A stretch of 64,000 bases of DNA from Rostratula benghalensis (taxonomy: Eukaryota > Chordata > Aves > Charadriiformes > Rostratulidae), in NCBI GenBank assembly GCA_013399305.1, contig VXAI01000243.1, positions 124,001-188,000 of the forward strand. The letters run 5' to 3'. How positions within the stretch are numbered: position 1 is the first letter of the stretch; the number at the start of each line of letters is the position of its first letter. Shown piece by piece: positions 26,527-50,028 of this stretch. Made by a program: the position numbers and the translations under genes. The notes beneath the pieces were generated by a model. It was not told the DNA's origin. It saw only the letters and a program-made list of their open reading frames with translations, and searched no databases.

Positions 26527-27544
26527 TTTTTAGGTAACTCAAAATACTTTGAACAACTTCCTTTTCTTTAAATATTTTCAGTGTCTTTAAATTCTTTGCA
26601 AGCATTTCTACATCCCAAATACAAGGAGTGTTGGTACATGGAAAATGGAATTATTAAAAAACATTTCTGGAGAATTTATGGCCAAATAAACTTCATTTGA
26701 GGAGAAGCTAAGATTTGTATGGCGTGGCTCAGCTGAAGAAAAACTTATAGTTGAGTAACACTTTGTTTTGGCTTTTTACTTGACTGGCAATTACTTGATC
26801 TTAGTAGGACACCCAAGACTGCATAAATAAAGTACATTTAACTAGAAAGGCTGTGCGTGTGAGTGCATGCATTTTGTGTCTAAAAATAGTTCTCTTTGAA
26901 GAGCATTCACTTTTGACTTTGCCCTCTTCACTTTTAACATGGAGCAGAAGTCTGTGTGGAAAAATTAATGTCCTTTTATTGGCCAGTTAGAATTCCCCTT
27001 GCTTGGCACTGCTCCTTTTCAACTCTTCACTACCATGTACTTTCATTAGTCAGCAGCTATATATGTAAATTAGTTCTAGGGGTTAAAAAATGAAGAATAG
27101 AAGGATAAGAAAATGCTTTAAAAATAAGGATATTTTTTCTCTAAAAGTAGTTTTGAACTCTGCCTACTTTTTCCCACTTATTTACTAATTATTTCCACTT
27201 ACCCTTCCTTAATTCTAAGTTTAACAGAGAATTTGGGAAGAAAACTTTTTTTTAACCCTGGTGTGTAATATGCCATATTTTGTTCCATGAGAATCCTTTT
27301 GTCTTTGGACAGGAGAATTAAGAGAAGAAGCCGGCACTGAATAAGACTGTAAAATCACATTCTAATACTACAAAAATAACGCTTCCATCAAATAGAGAGA
27401 ACAAAGTCTCCTCTTCTAACCAAGAATGCCAACATACAGTGACTTTGTGACATTTCATTCTGAACAGCTCAGATGAGTAACAAGCTTTCGAGAAAACAAG
27501 CCTACGTTGTCTTGTCTGTGTGTTGTGCTTGCCTCGAGTCGGTC

Positions 27545-27608
27545 ACCAAGAGGTGTGTGAAGGCGATGAGTGAGGCAAAAGGCGGGATTTGCATCCGTGC
27601 CTCTTGGT
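27545..27608. repeat. Inverted repeat around an octamer motif
   Basis: Perfect 9-base arms, ACCAAGAGG (27545-27553) and CCTCTTGGT (27600-27608), enclose 46 bases that contain ATTTGCAT (27587-27594), the POU/octamer consensus. The local sequence has more CpG than its surroundings. Whether it does anything is unknown. Confidence 0.4.
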
Positions 27609-29689
27609 AGAGCGGTAGAGCGTGTGAGGCAGATGCTGAGTGCCAGGCTGCTGCCTCTAGGAACTCCTCTTCTTTCTTCCCAGAACAAAAGTAAAAACTC
27701 ATGCAAGCTTTTTTTTTTGTCCTCAGTAATCATTGTGATTTGCTAAAGTTTCTGTGGGTGGTGCCAGTCTGTTAAGCATGGAGAGTTTCAGGTTTGTACG
27801 GCAGGGAGGACACAGCTGCCCAGGAAGAGCTCCACTTACTTTACTGACACTGTCAGAACAGGCAGGAGATGGTGCTTTATTCACTGCCCCCCGAGAGAGA
27901 GCTGAGGCTTAAGCATAACAGCTGAATTCTAAAAGGAAGCATCTCTGATGATGTGTGTCTCGTGCTAAGCAAGCACTTAAAAAATGCAGACATTAAAAAG
28001 ATGATGTGAAGCTGCTCTGCTCTTAGGTTTTCAGAAGGTGCCTGGAACTTACCTTAGAGTTTTAGCCAGGACAGGAATAAAAGAATGGTTGAGAAGATGA
28101 CTGATACTCTAACTGTAATATGCAGCACTTAAAAGAGAAACGTTTCTTCCTTTGAAAGTAATATATGATGCATCTAAATGAAACTCAGTAGGGCAGGGTT
28201 ATTAAATTTTATTTAGTTCTTCTAAAACTAGCACCTGCTGGTCTATTTGACTTTCATAAATTTTACATTAGCAGACAGAATATTGTATGTGTAGTTAACC
28301 AGTAACAACAAATGCTTTCTTGATGGCATCTCCCTTCAGTGTGTTTTTGTTTGCTGATTATTTGCCACCAGAAAATTCTCCAGGTAAATTTTTTTGTTTT
28401 CCTTACATAACAACAGAGACAAAGCTGTTTTGAAAGATGCAAATGAATTGTAATACAAAGTCTGGAGATGGGGAAAGAGGAAGAGAATAGCAGTGATACC
28501 ATGTGTTGACTGGCCACAATGGTGCTGGAGGCTGTTACCCAAATCTCAGATCTCCTTCTGTCTGATGCATGAGTGCCAGTAGAGGAGCACTCACGGACTC
28601 ATGCACGGGGTCAAAGAGGTGCTGAGGAGCATTTTTTCAGATGAAATAGCACCTAGCATTTCTGAAGGAACTAGGTATAGTTGAAATGGCACTGTCACTT
28701 GCTATTTTAGTTATCATGAGGTAGTTAGGTGAAAGCAAGGTATTTGTGCCAGTGTCGTATTATTGAGTAATGGAATTAGCCGGCTAAGCTTGTTAGTAAG
28801 GATGCAGTGATTACTGCACAGCTCTGCCTGCAGTAAAACTGAGCTACTTTGCTGCCCGTCTGAGGCTGCTCTGCCTTTGCCTGCCTTTTTACTTCCACTG
28901 TCCTCGGTTTCAGCTCTTGGCTTTTTATGGACATTCAGATTTGTCGGGATTCCCCCATCTTGCTTCAAATGACTGTCTCAGCATTCGAGCAGGCTGAGAC
29001 ACCGCTTACGCCTGCATTGTACGATGTTTGTTTCAGTGCAATTTCAACTGTGTTAAATTCAGGATGGTTTCTTATCTAGTAATGCTACTGCAGCAGATCT
29101 TCACTGAGTGGGAATTTGTCTGAGACTTTTACTGCTGACGTTATTGGGAGCAGGCTTACACCTGTAGTAGACAACGTTTGCCTTGAAAGATGAAACTCAG
29201 AAGTGCATTTTGGCAGCTTGAGGGAGGGGAATTGAAAATTAGGTGAACTAGTAGCAAGTTCTGCAAGAAAAAATAATTTTTTTGACAGTTGTAAATTCTT
29301 GCAGTACGGGAAATGTTTTGCATTGTCAGATTGTTGCATAAATTATGAAAACCATATTTAAACAAGTGACAATATCCATGCATGCAGGTGCTTCCAAAGA
29401 TAACTGAATTTGTTGTTTGTTAATGAAATAATGCTTGTCTCTATGTGCTTGTCAGTAGTGTATTCAAATAGGTTGTTTACACAATGGAGGTAGCAGCCTA
29501 CCTCAGGGAAATGAGAAATTTGCAATGGTTTTTAAGAGTTTTTGGGGTTTGTGAACGTACTTTTTAGTTTCTAGTGAAATGGGGTAAAATATTAAAAGTG
29601 TGTTTGCATACACTTGTTAAATAAACCTATGAAAAGCTTTGAAATGCAGAGATACTATCTCTGGCTCAAAATACTACCTAACCCAGGAA

Positions 29690-29840
29690 CAGCTGGATTC
29701 CTGGAGGGTGTACCAGGAAAATACCCCTGGATACTTACCGTGCTCTTATATTCATTCATTTTACTAACTGCTGTTGGTTCTAAGTTAATACTAGGCTAGA
29801 TGGACTTCTGGTTTGAGCTGTCCCTGTGTTCAGAGTATCC
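29690..29840 (+). mobile_element. Old CR1/L3-like 3' end
   Basis: The block CTGCTGTTGGTTC followed by ACTAGGCTAGATGGACTT and CTGGTTTGAG resembles the 3' terminus of ancient amniote CR1/L3 elements, which ends in 'tggaccattggtctgacccagtatgg'. It is short and strongly diverged. Borders are approximate. Confidence 0.55.
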
Positions 29841-30553
29841 TCCCTCTGCATGCATAAATTATTATTTTCCCCTTCTAGGGAAATTAGCTGTTTATATTTT
29901 CATATGTTGTGATTATGCTGTGGCTGTATGAGATAGGAATTGATGTCTGATGTTGCTGTGAAACACCAGGCAACAGAGGATGGCAATTCTGCCTGCTTCC
30001 CAGCAGTTACCAAGCCTGCTTTGCAAATCCCATCAACCACATCTTGGAGAATACTGTCTTTCGATATGTCTTTAGTGAAAGTCATTAGTTAACTATCACA
30101 AGCATTGTGCTTTAAATCCCTTTACTGTTCCTGGTTCCTCACAGGTATATGTAGGCCTGTCTAAATGTCAAATGATTTATCTTGAGTAGTTACTGTCCCA
30201 ACGCCTTCTCTCACATCTATGGCAACTTTACCTGGGGTTGCCTAGAAGTACTCCTAAATAATGGGTAGCATAGGCCTGCTGTTACTTAATTAAATAATTA
30301 GTCTCTATAATGAAAATCTCAAATTCTGACCTATTTTGTAATGTAAAAATTCCAAAGCTTGGAGAAGAGCTATTAGTCTAAATTCTAATACTGTGTTCTT
30401 TTTTGTGATTGTAGCACCTGGGGAAATAAAAGCCTGCCTTTTCTCTGCCCCAGAAAAATAAAGTCTCTATTTTAACTCTTTAGTGTATGGTATTAGTTCA
30501 CGATGAGAAGCTCTTTCTGGTTATATATCTGACTTCCTATAGCTAAACTTTAC

Positions 30554-30574
30554 TTTTTTTTTTTTTTTTTTTTT
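30554..30574. repeat. Poly(T) run, 21 bases
   Basis: An uninterrupted run of 21 T in intron 2, about 1.2 kb before exon 3. Confidence 0.95.
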
Positions 30575-31696
30575 GCTTGCGCATCCTTATTTGGTCTGCT
30601 TTGATAAAGTTAATACTGCTCTTTTATATAAAAATGGTGATATGGGATGCAGAGACTTCAGCCATATTCTAACGGCTGTGGCTGTAGCTGTATCAGCTAA
30701 TGGCAATGGCTGGCTGTGTGCCCAGTGAACCCAGTAAGAACGATCCCATTGTGAGATGAAACAATGAGACACGTAGTACCTGAGCAAGTAGTAGTCAAAT
30801 AGTAAATTCTCTTTACTCCTCAAAAAGCTCAGATGACTGGTTTTGTTGGAGATGAGCATGCTTCTCTTCATACGTGTCGTATCTCAAGCGAATAAAAAGT
30901 CATGAGATAGCGTACTCACTTTAACCTTCCCTTTTCCAATTTAACTGGTTCTTAACCAAACTTAATGCAAGTAGGTTTTTGTGAATGTTCTTACCCGTGG
31001 TGCTGCTCGCTGTCTGTTAACTGCTTTGGTTTTCAAGCCTTGCTGGAATGTGCAGAGAGAGCTCCCCTGTGTAGTGGCTGTTACCCATGAGTGTTCGTGT
31101 GTCTATAGAATGGTACGTTATCCATGTTACCCTCAGGATTAGCTGAGCTGTTTACAGGCTTCCCTCTTACAAATTGTTACCTCTGCTTTGCAGAACATCT
31201 TCAAGGTTCGTAGGTTCACAGGTCTGTAGAGCCCTTACCTGTTTATATTCACCTTTGCCAGTGAGCATGAATATTGCTCTTTTTTAGAGAATATTCTGCT
31301 TGTTTGGAATTTTTTTTTCCTTGAATAATTAAATTCTACAGTTTGATTGCTGTATTGCATTATTGCAGGCTGCTAGAATTTCCTCCTCTACTTTATGTTG
31401 TGTAGATTAAGCCTTTTTGAAAGGGGTTTACTAAATACCAGGTAGAAGAGCTATTGTTTTTGCAACTATTTTCAAAAAAACTTTCTGATTCTTCATGAAT
31501 ATGATTGTTATAGTAGTAAAATCAGCCCAGGAAGGAGTGACCCTGAGAACACCACCTGCCTGGCCAGCTAAGAACTGAAACAAATTTCTAAGGAAAAAGT
31601 TGGGAATGTTGGTCAGTGTGTTACACTGGCAACTGGATTGTCAAACTGGTCATCATTTCATCAGGATTTTTTTTGGTCTTTATACTTTTCAGTTGA

Positions 31697-41453
<9,757 letters not shown>

Positions 41454-43816
41454 TAATCATAAGCTTTCCTCTAAAAAAAATATTAATGGTTTCTTTCTTT
41501 ACACGGTAGCAGTACGGAGTTTTGCCTTGAGTAGGGGTTAGTGGCTCTAAGCAATGTTAGTGGCACAGGCTGTGGTTAAAAATCAGGCTGTATCTGTTAT
41601 CAGGGTGCCTGCATATTTTCCTTCATAACTCTGAAAAATTTTAGTAGTGTATTAGCTCTTGTTTTTTAGAGTTTGTTGATGGGCTGTAACAGATCTTCAG
41701 AGGCTGTTGTTAATGAGGACGATTTGCTGTTGTCGGTTTGTACTTGAGCAGATGGGCACCGTGGGTCTCCTCCTGTAAATCATGGGTCCCTCTGTGCCCA
41801 TAATCTCTCCAGCCCTCAGAGCAAGCACTGGCTCTGCTTTATCTCCCATGGAGTATAGGTTTCCCCTGTGGCAGCAGAGGCTAGGTGTGCAGACTGGGCA
41901 CCTGATTTGGCAGCCAATACTGGTTAAACTGTGGCAGAGTATTCTCAGGAGTGGAGAAGTGAATTTAACATTTCATTTTATACTTGGTCGCTCTCACGTG
42001 CTAGTCTACTTTGATTTTTCTAATTTAGTGAAATGTATTCTTGATGGCTTCTTAGTGGGTGGGAACCAAACTATTTTAGAATTAGCAGCAGATATTCCGT
42101 CCATAATATTATAGTTGCGTGGTGAAGGGTGGAGAAAAAAAATCTACAAGAACACCTCTAAAACTGTATTTTTATCAGCTTGCTGTATAAAATGACTGCT
42201 AAACTTTAGTTATCTAATCCATGCTTGGAGAAATAAGAATTTTTAAAATCTTATGTCATAAGGGAAGTACTAACTGTTCATCCTTCTCAGGGAGGCCACA
42301 CTTAAAGTATTATTAATACAAATGATGACGTTAGAATTCCTTGTCCAAAACTGTATCCTTCCTGTCTTTTATCAGCTTTTAGGGTCACAAGTGTAATTCT
42401 AAAAATGTTGTCTATATTGCTCTTGTTCCCATGTCCTGATTTCTTTGGAAATCCTTTCCTCCTTGGAGCAGGTAGGTTTAAGCCAGACTTGACTTCCTTG
42501 TCCATATTAAAAACCTAATCCTTTAATTTCAAACATTTGAAAATCCTGGTATTTTCCTGATTATTTGTGCACTTTTATAGGACAAAGACCTGGGGTTTTG
42601 ATTGTTTTCACCTCCCAAGTTTGTCATGTTCATCTATAAATCTTGCTGTTACTTAAGCAGCAGTTTAAGCTTAGACCAGATGGAAGGCAAAGCATTTCTT
42701 AGAAAAATAAGCAGAATACTAGTGGAATTACTTGTTCAGTGATCTTTTGGACGTAGAATAAAGACTTTGCATCTCAATGACTGTTCAGAATTCCAGGTTC
42801 TTGTAGGAACCCAATTACTCTAGAGTAGCTGTGACTAAGGAAGACTTGCTATTCTGAAAGTTAAATTAGTGAGGAAGGGTTTACAGAATCCAGACAAATT
42901 TCCAAATGCAGAATCCCAATATTCTTTTAATTTATTTCAGTTGAGCACCTTGTTATCTTCTGTTCAAAAAGAATATATGGAGGTAGCTGAGGGCAAGAGT
43001 AACAGCGCAATAGTTCTTGAATGATGATTTCTGTACACTTCAGTAAATAAGAAGCATATTTTTCCAAGAAACAAGAATTCTATGTAGTACATTTTTTTCT
43101 TCCAGCTAAGTGATTTTGTTTGGAGCAATGGCATGTGAGCACAGAACAAAACAAACGAAAAGAAAAAATCCCTACCACTCCCTAAAACCAAAAAAGTTTT
43201 AAAAAAAAACCAAACAAAAAACCAAACCACCAAAACCATGTTTAGTTTAAGTTTGTAACATCCAAACTGCTAGCAAAATCACTGGCCTGGGAAGTGGAAT
43301 AAACAAAATAACTTTTAATGTTCAGAAGGAATGTCTTTTTGTCTGTCTGTCCTACTTGCTTAAAAACTCAGCTTCTGCTGACATATTACAAACAGTAGTA
43401 TTAAAATAATAACCATTGCCCAGCATCAGACCTTTTTTAGATCCTCATTTTAATAACTCCTTGTCATACAGTGAGCCATCTTTTGGAAAAGTGGAAAAAG
43501 TGCTTTAAACTGAAAGTCCCTGAATTAAACATCCTCTGCGTGAAGAAAGATTTTAGGTGATCAAAACTAGTCTGCTGCTAAGTAGCTCCAGGTTAATACC
43601 CAGTAGTTCTGGCCACCTTTTGAAGAAGAGAACTGAAAAATAGTGGCGCTGGGAGAAGCGTACCCATTCTAGGGGTCTAGAATGCAGAAGGACAATAACT
43701 GCATTTTCTCTTCCATCTGCCTAAATGAGCAGATGTGATTCTAGTCAGGCTGCCTTTGGTCTGCCTTGACCCACTTACAACCAACTTCATTAACTGCCAA
43801 GCTTATGGTTTAATTT

Positions 43817-43883
43817 CGTAGCTGCGGGGGATTTCATTCCCAGGCCCGCTTTTACTCGTCGCGTGCCGTTCGGGTCCACTCGA
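43817..43883. other. Local CpG-rich patch
   Basis: Nine CpG dinucleotides occur in 67 bases, in an intron that is otherwise AT-rich and CpG-poor. There is no recognisable exon or TATA-like element with it. A small regulatory element is possible but unproven. Confidence 0.5.
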
Positions 43884-44404
43884 GAGGCCCCTCAGCTGCT
43901 GGTGAAATCATACATCATCACCAAACGCCCTTAGCACAGGTGCCTTTGCTGCTCTGAAAACACCAGAAACAAAAAGCTGCAAGTTCTGCTGGGTTCCTCT
44001 GGCAAAGAGGCAACAGAAGCGAATGTGTTTGCCACCTTCATCGCTGCAGTTGGCAACTGCACAGGAGTTTAAGCTTTTGCGTAGGGTCGTAAGTACAAGT
44101 GGTGGAACCATCTGTTGAGGGTTTCTTTCAGACTTGAGAGAACAATCAGAGCAACTCCAGAAGAAAAACATGACAGAAAGGAGAGGTGGCAATATTTCAG
44201 ATCCATGTTGCTGGATTCACCAAATCTCATCTGTTAGATCTCTTATGCAAGGTCTTTCCAAGCGAAATTTGTGGAAATACGGAATAGTGCTGGTTTTCTG
44301 TAGATTTTGCACTTCTATGGAGAAGTGTAAATGTGGCAATATGTTCCCTTGTAGTCAATACTGATGCAAGTATATCCAAAATGTTTGTTGTCAGGGCCTG
44401 GATT

Positions 44405-45897
44405 CTGCTTTTAGTTCCATATTGCTGGCCATTGTTATTGCAGGACCTCTCTCCATTCTTTTTCAAGAGTCTTGGGCATCTAGAGAGGTCCGAGGCGACT
44501 GGAAGCTGGCAAATATTGTCTTATTTTTCAAGAAGGGCAAGAAATGAAGACCCTGGTTATTACAGGCCTGTCAGTCTCACTTTGGTGCCTGGCAAAACTA
44601 TGGAGAAGGTTATTCTGGGACCTACTGAAAAACCCTTAAAAGACAGCACAGTCACTTATCATAGCCAGCATGGGTTCTCAAGAGGAAAGTCCTGCTTAGC
44701 CCACTTAATTTCCTTTTATGTCAAGGTCACCCATCTAGTTGACCAAGGGAAGGCTATAAATGTGGGTTTTCTTGATTTTTAACAAAGCTTTTGATACTGT
44801 CTGTCAGGGTAACCTTCTGGAAGCAATGTCCAGGACACAGGTAGACAAGTCCATAAAGCATTGTGTGAGCAATTGGCTGTGAGGTCGGGTTCAAAGAGTT
44901 TTAGTAAATGGAGTTACCTCAGCCTGGTGGCCAGTCACCAGTGAGGTTCTCTGAGGCTCAATTTTAGTGCTCGTTTTTCTAAATTACCTGGATGCAGGAG
45001 TCAGCTGTACGTTCAGCTTGCTGACAATACTGAACAAGGAGGAGCAATGGACTCCCTCGAGGGCAGAGAGGCCATACAGGGAGATCCAGACAGACTGGAG
45101 AGCTCTGGGCAGTCACCAGCTGTATGAAAATCCAGCAAGAGCAGGATTCTCCACTTGTGACAGGGTAATCCTGGTTAATACATACAAACTGGGGGGCAAG
45201 AGGCCAGAGAACAACCCTGCAGAAAGAGATCTGGAGGTTTGGGTTGATGGCAAGTTGAGTATGAGTCAACAGTGTCCCCTGGCAGCCAAAGGGGGCAACC
45301 GTGTCCTGGGTTACATCAAGCACAGGACAGCTGGTCGAGGGAGTTGATTATCCTGGGTGACACTGGTGTGGTCCCACCTCAAGTTCTGTGTGCAGTTTTG
45401 GGCATCTCAATACAAGAATGACATCAGAGTGTGTGTCCAGAGGAGGGCGACCTTAATGGTGAAAAGCCACAAGGGCAAGACTTACGATGAGTGGCTTGAG
45501 GTCACTCGGTTCTTTCAGCTTGGAGAAGAGAAGGCTGAGGCAGATGACCTCATTGCTGAGGGGTGACCTGATCACAGCCTACAACTTCTTTAAGGGAGGG
45601 CAGTGGAGAGGGAGGTGCTGATCTGTCTGGTGACAACTGGTAGAACATGAGGAAACTGAATGAAGCTGCATCTGGAAAGTTCAGATTGGACATTAGGACA
45701 AGGCTTTTCACTGAGAGGGTGGCCAGTCACTGGAACAGGCTCTCCAAGGAAGTGGTCAGGGCACCAAGCCTGTCAGAGTTCAAGGAGTGTTTGGAGGACG
45801 CTCTTAGTCCTATGGTTTAGTCTTAGGTAGTCCTGTAAGGAGCAGGGAGTTGGACTCGATGAGTCCTATGAGCCTCTTCCAACCTAAGGTGTTCTAA
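44405..45897 (+). mobile_element. CR1 LINE, reverse-transcriptase region to 3' end, dead
   Basis: Several frames give CR1 ORF2 pieces in order. At about 44430-44545 there is AGPLSILFQESW and WKLANIVLFFKKGKK. After a frame change come DPGYYRPVSLT and HSQHGFSRGKSCLAHL, then FLDF. A one-base insertion near 44778 then precedes KAFDTV, which is reverse-transcriptase motif A. The catalytic FADD box at about 45020 reads LADN, so one metal-binding Asp is lost. Later pieces include ERDLEVWVDGKLSMSQQCP near 45220 and the 3' UTR at about 45570-45897. The element is 5'-truncated and lies in AMMECR1 intron 5, in the gene's orientation. Frameshifts and the lost Asp mean it encodes nothing functional. Confidence 0.92.
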
Positions 45898-46330
45898 TGT
45901 AACTCCATCAAATGCAGCTGGGATTATTTTTAAAAGCAGAATTTGGCAGACAGTTGTTACTGATCGTTTAAAAGCAGCCCAAAAATCTGTAGTGCTTGTT
46001 TACAGTTTTTCTCTTAGGTCTTATGTAGAGAGTTGGCTGAAGATACAGGACTTTCTCAATAAACCATGATGAGTTTCTGTTCTCTGTACTTTGAGCAAAA
46101 TTGTAGGCAACAATTTTTAACAGTTCTGTTTGCTTAAAATATTTTTCTGAAGTATTTATGTCATGTGAGTCCAGAATGACCCTGACAGCCATGGCGGTTC
46201 CCTCCCTGCCCTTGTGCAAGTGACAGCAGTCATCCAAAGCTCGGAGCAGTTGTCTCCAGTGCAGTATGTTTACTGCTACCTGTAGCTTCCCAGTAACGGT
46301 TCTGGAATTTGCTTCTTTGCTCTTTTCCAG

Positions 46331-46445
46331 GTACCGTAGTGAGAAGATGACGATGAGCTACACAGAGTACCTCGCCCATCGTCAGCATCATCACTTCCAA
46401 AATGGTATCGGGCACCCCCTTCCACCGTACAACCATTATTCCTGA
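46331..46445 (+). CDS. AMMECR1: AMMECR1 exon 6 coding part and stop
   Basis: The exon follows CTTTTCCAG. The first base completes an Arg codon (AG|G), then 37 residues run from YRSEKMTMSYTEYLAHRQ through HHHFQNGIGHPLPPYNHYS to TGA at 46443-46445. The histidine cluster followed by the Pro-Tyr-Asn-His-Tyr-Ser tail is characteristic of AMMECR1. The paralogue AMMECR1L ends similarly but lacks this His-rich spacing as I recall. The long 3' UTR follows directly in the same exon. Confidence 0.97.
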
Positions 46446-49061
46446 CACTGAGCCGCATGACCAGTCACTGGACCTCTCTGCAGACCTCTTCCCAGGAGAC
46501 CCTGCCCCTTCTTGGTCTAGCTATCTCTATTACTGTACCATTTTATGATGATAGTTTCCGTTGCTATGTTGAGACTGCTTCAGTCGGTTAGGCTCATCAT
46601 GGCAACGGGAGGGAAAACTGCATTACTACAAAGATCCCATACTTTTTTTATTATTGAGTCACTGCAGATTTTTTTGCAGCATATACAGCCCTTGGGTTTT
46701 TTATGAAATTTTAAATTTCTACTTCGTTAACATTGAATTATATCAATCAAGGCTTTCTGTGACTGTGGATGGAAGGAAGAGTTTAAGGATTACAGTTAGG
46801 GATGCTTTGCTTAGCAAAAAGGCATTTGTGGCTTTTGCATGAATAGGTGTGACAGGGAATGACACATCACATTCAGGTATTATACTAGACAATGAATTGC
46901 ATTTTCATAGTGTTCTTAATAATGTTGTGTGTACGATCTCTCACCCCCACAGGAAAGATCTCATGTAGCTATTTACATGGTCTTCAGATCCAGCACCTAC
47001 GGCCGACATGGCAAGGCTGACATCCAAATGCTTTTTTTGGATGAAGAGATGCAATTACACGTACAAGGAGAGGTGATGTCAACGTGACAGCGTTTTCAGA
47101 ACCAATTGGTCTAACTGATAGGGCAATCCAGTAGCTACCAGATACCTTTGTCTCCCATTCTGTGCTGGGAATCGAGGGAATCCAGCCCTGTCAAGACCAG
47201 TCATAATAATGCAGTTGTAATCAGAGGATGCCTTTCTGATGATTCGGAGTCAAATTCGGAGTGACATTTGTTTTTCAAAACAGGTTGGTGAGTAGCAGAT
47301 GTCATATTGGGAAGAAAACAGATTTAGATTTTAGTGCCTTTGACTATGACATAACTATATGCTTATAGATAAAATTCATAGGAAAATATATAGCAAATAT
47401 GCCAGACATTCTAGCAAACTGTATCGAGTCTGCTCTGGCGTCAGGTTTTTGGGGATTTTTTTAAAGTGAGACTTTTTTTTTTTATAGCAAACCTATTTTG
47501 GAAAAGAAAAATCCCTGTTTTGTTCTTTCTTCTGCTTTTGAACTTGTTGAGTTTTACCAAGTCATGAATAGTTAGATTAAGTTCACTATTGTTTAAAAAA
47601 GAAAAAAGACTGTAGTGAAAGCACAGGACAGGTACGCCATAATTGTACATGTTTTCATCTGTTACAGGAACAGTACTTGAGAGCTGTAAGTACTGTGTAA
47701 CAGTTCTGATACCCCCTCCACACAGTCAAAGAAAGAAAACCGGTTGGAACTTTTTCCTGCTGGAAAACCAGGATTTTGTGAAAGGTCTGCAGGGTATATT
47801 TGCAAGCCCAGGATATGGTAGGAGGTAGCTCCTTGCTCATGTGCCTGCAGAACTCCCACTCATTCCTGTTGTAGTTCAGTGCATGTTCTAGGGGACAATA
47901 CATGCCATTAGAGAAAAGACCTTCCTGATACCAGCGAGTAAACCATAGCAAGCAGAAATTCCAGTTATTTTCAATAATTAATTCAATAAATTCAATGTTT
48001 GTAAATATAGAGATACATAAAATTGAAACGGATAAAATCAATGAAAATCCAATTGGTGAGAAAGAAAATCAGCCTAATTGTAAAAATGTTTTAATAGGGT
48101 TTCAAAACCAGGTAGGGATAAACTACACTCGTCCCTTATGTGAGGTTAGCTTTGCCACTTACTTTCTGTGGAGGTTCTTGTAGAAGGTTTTTGGTATTCC
48201 TTCATCCACAGCATTTGATGTCCAAATATTAACATTTTCAGTTGTGATGCCTTAATTTATAAGGAGAGGGCCTGAAACTTCAGGAGCCAAGAGATGCCAG
48301 CCGGAAGCTGCAAAAATTACTAGATGTTTATACAGAGGCTATTTTGGATGATACTGTTGTCTTGTTTCTACTTGGGGAACGCTTTTAAATGGATTAGTCT
48401 TCAAGTGGAAATGGCGAACAAGTGGCTGCCTGATAGAGTTGTGTTGTTTGGGTTTTTTTTTTCTTGCCCTTATAGGGAAACTGAGCACAAACTGAACCAT
48501 TCTGCTGCAAAAAAAATGAATCATCCAACCCCATCTTTATCTGTCATCTCGTTACAGCACGCTCATGCTTCTGTGTGAGCTCATTGTTAGAAGTTTTTTA
48601 AAAAGATCTATTATATATAAGAATATATATGTATTGAAAGGTGCTATTCAACCTCAAGCAGGTCACGTGACTGGTCATGCGGATCTAAAATCATATCAGA
48701 TTTTTTAAAAAATCTTCGATATATGCAGATGTTATACAGAATTTCTTACCAGTGTAATAATGATACACTGACGAATAAACAATCCTGCAGGTTTTTAAGG
48801 ACAAGGTCAGCAATACTTCCCACCATGGCTTGGGGGAGAAAAGGATAGTTTTGTCTCCTTTTTGTATACAGCATAATGCACAATGCATTTTTGTCTATCT
48901 CTTAGTAGCTGTTGCTTAAAAATATAGTTAAAAGGGTGTTATACAAACTGTAAAGGTGTGCTTTTGAAATGAGTTAATGCCAGACCCTTCTGGACCAGAG
49001 TTTTGTATCACTAATTAAAAAAACTGTTACAGAGTCTGTGGTCAACCAGATTGTATGCTAC

Positions 49062-49082
49062 TTTTTTTTTTTTTTTTTTTTT
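49062..49082. repeat. Poly(T) run, 21 bases, followed by A7
   Basis: 21 T are followed directly by seven A (49083-49089), inside the presumed AMMECR1 3' UTR. Such a run is prone to length variation. Confidence 0.95.
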
Positions 49083-50022
49083 AAAAAAAGATTGGAATAA
49101 TCAATCTATCTACAGTGTTTCTAGGGCACCTACCTCCTCAGCACACGAGTGCTGAAAACGCTATGGATTGTTTCTGTGTTCTTGCAGGTTTATTTGTACA
49201 GAACGTGCAGTTCACTGGGACAGAACAGGTCTGTTTGCTTACAGCTGATCAGCAATGGCTTTCACAAATGTCGTTCCCTGGTGGTTAGGTTTAGTACCCT
49301 TTCAGATCTATTGCTGGGTTTAGATACCTTTTTTGTAACATTTGGAGTACTTTATTAGAAATCAAGGTACAACCAAGTAGCTTATTTCACCATTTTTTAA
49401 GTTGCAATACTGTTTTTTTTATGATCACTACTCAGTTTGCCTTATTAATTAAAGACATTGTTGGGTTTGGTTTGGTTTGGTTATTTTTTCCCCCCCTAAT
49501 TCTTTTACTTAATGTTCCCAAACCCCTTGTTCTGCAAACTGAGGTAGACAACGAAACCATAGACTTGACACAAAACCATGACTTAGTCTTGCCTCGAGTG
49601 GCCTTCCTTCTGCCCAGCCAGCTGTAGCACTGGCTTTCCACCACCTGGGCCCTGATGCTGATGGGCGCAAGGGAGGGCTCGCTGGCCTGGGGACCTCGGA
49701 GACGCGAGCAAATCAAGGCAGCCAAATCCATTTGCACACCCTGGCGTTTGTATACGGACCTCTTTACTTGTCTCCAAATGTGCGGGTTTTGAAAATTGTT
49801 GTCTGGAGTAGGTTACATCTCTTATGTGTGTTAGATCGAACCAAAGAAGCCTCCAGCCATGCCCAAATGCTGCTCCTAAAGCCTGCCTTCCAGTCCTTAA
49901 CGAAATCCCTGCAGGATTAAATGTGTTAACTTTTTTATTTTTGTACAGTTTCTAACTGATTTTTGCTAGTGATGTTAATTGAATTAAGTTTATTTGGGGA
50001 GTCTGAATATCTTCTCCATTTA

Positions 50023-50028
50023 AATAAA
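50023..50028 (+). promoter_or_regulatory. AMMECR1: Candidate AMMECR1 polyadenylation signal (proximal of the distal cluster)
   Basis: AATAAA is followed 20 bases later by CTTTTATGTT and an A-rich tract. The genomic A-rich tract would also cause internal priming in oligo-dT cDNA, so apparent ends here need care. Confidence 0.45.

Noticed and set aside
27604..27614. TGGTAGAGCGG matches the tRNA internal promoter box A.
   Set aside because: There is no box B (GGTTCGANTCC-like) at the right distance, no cloverleaf arms and no terminator, so no tRNA gene is called.
43908..44192. A 94-residue minus-strand open frame beside the CpG-rich patch.
   Set aside because: No homology and no splice or promoter context.
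44333..45347. Open frames of 149 and 126 residues that could look like a domesticated reverse transcriptase.
   Set aside because: Frameshifts separate them and the FADD catalytic box reads LADN, so this is a dead CR1 and not a domesticated gene.
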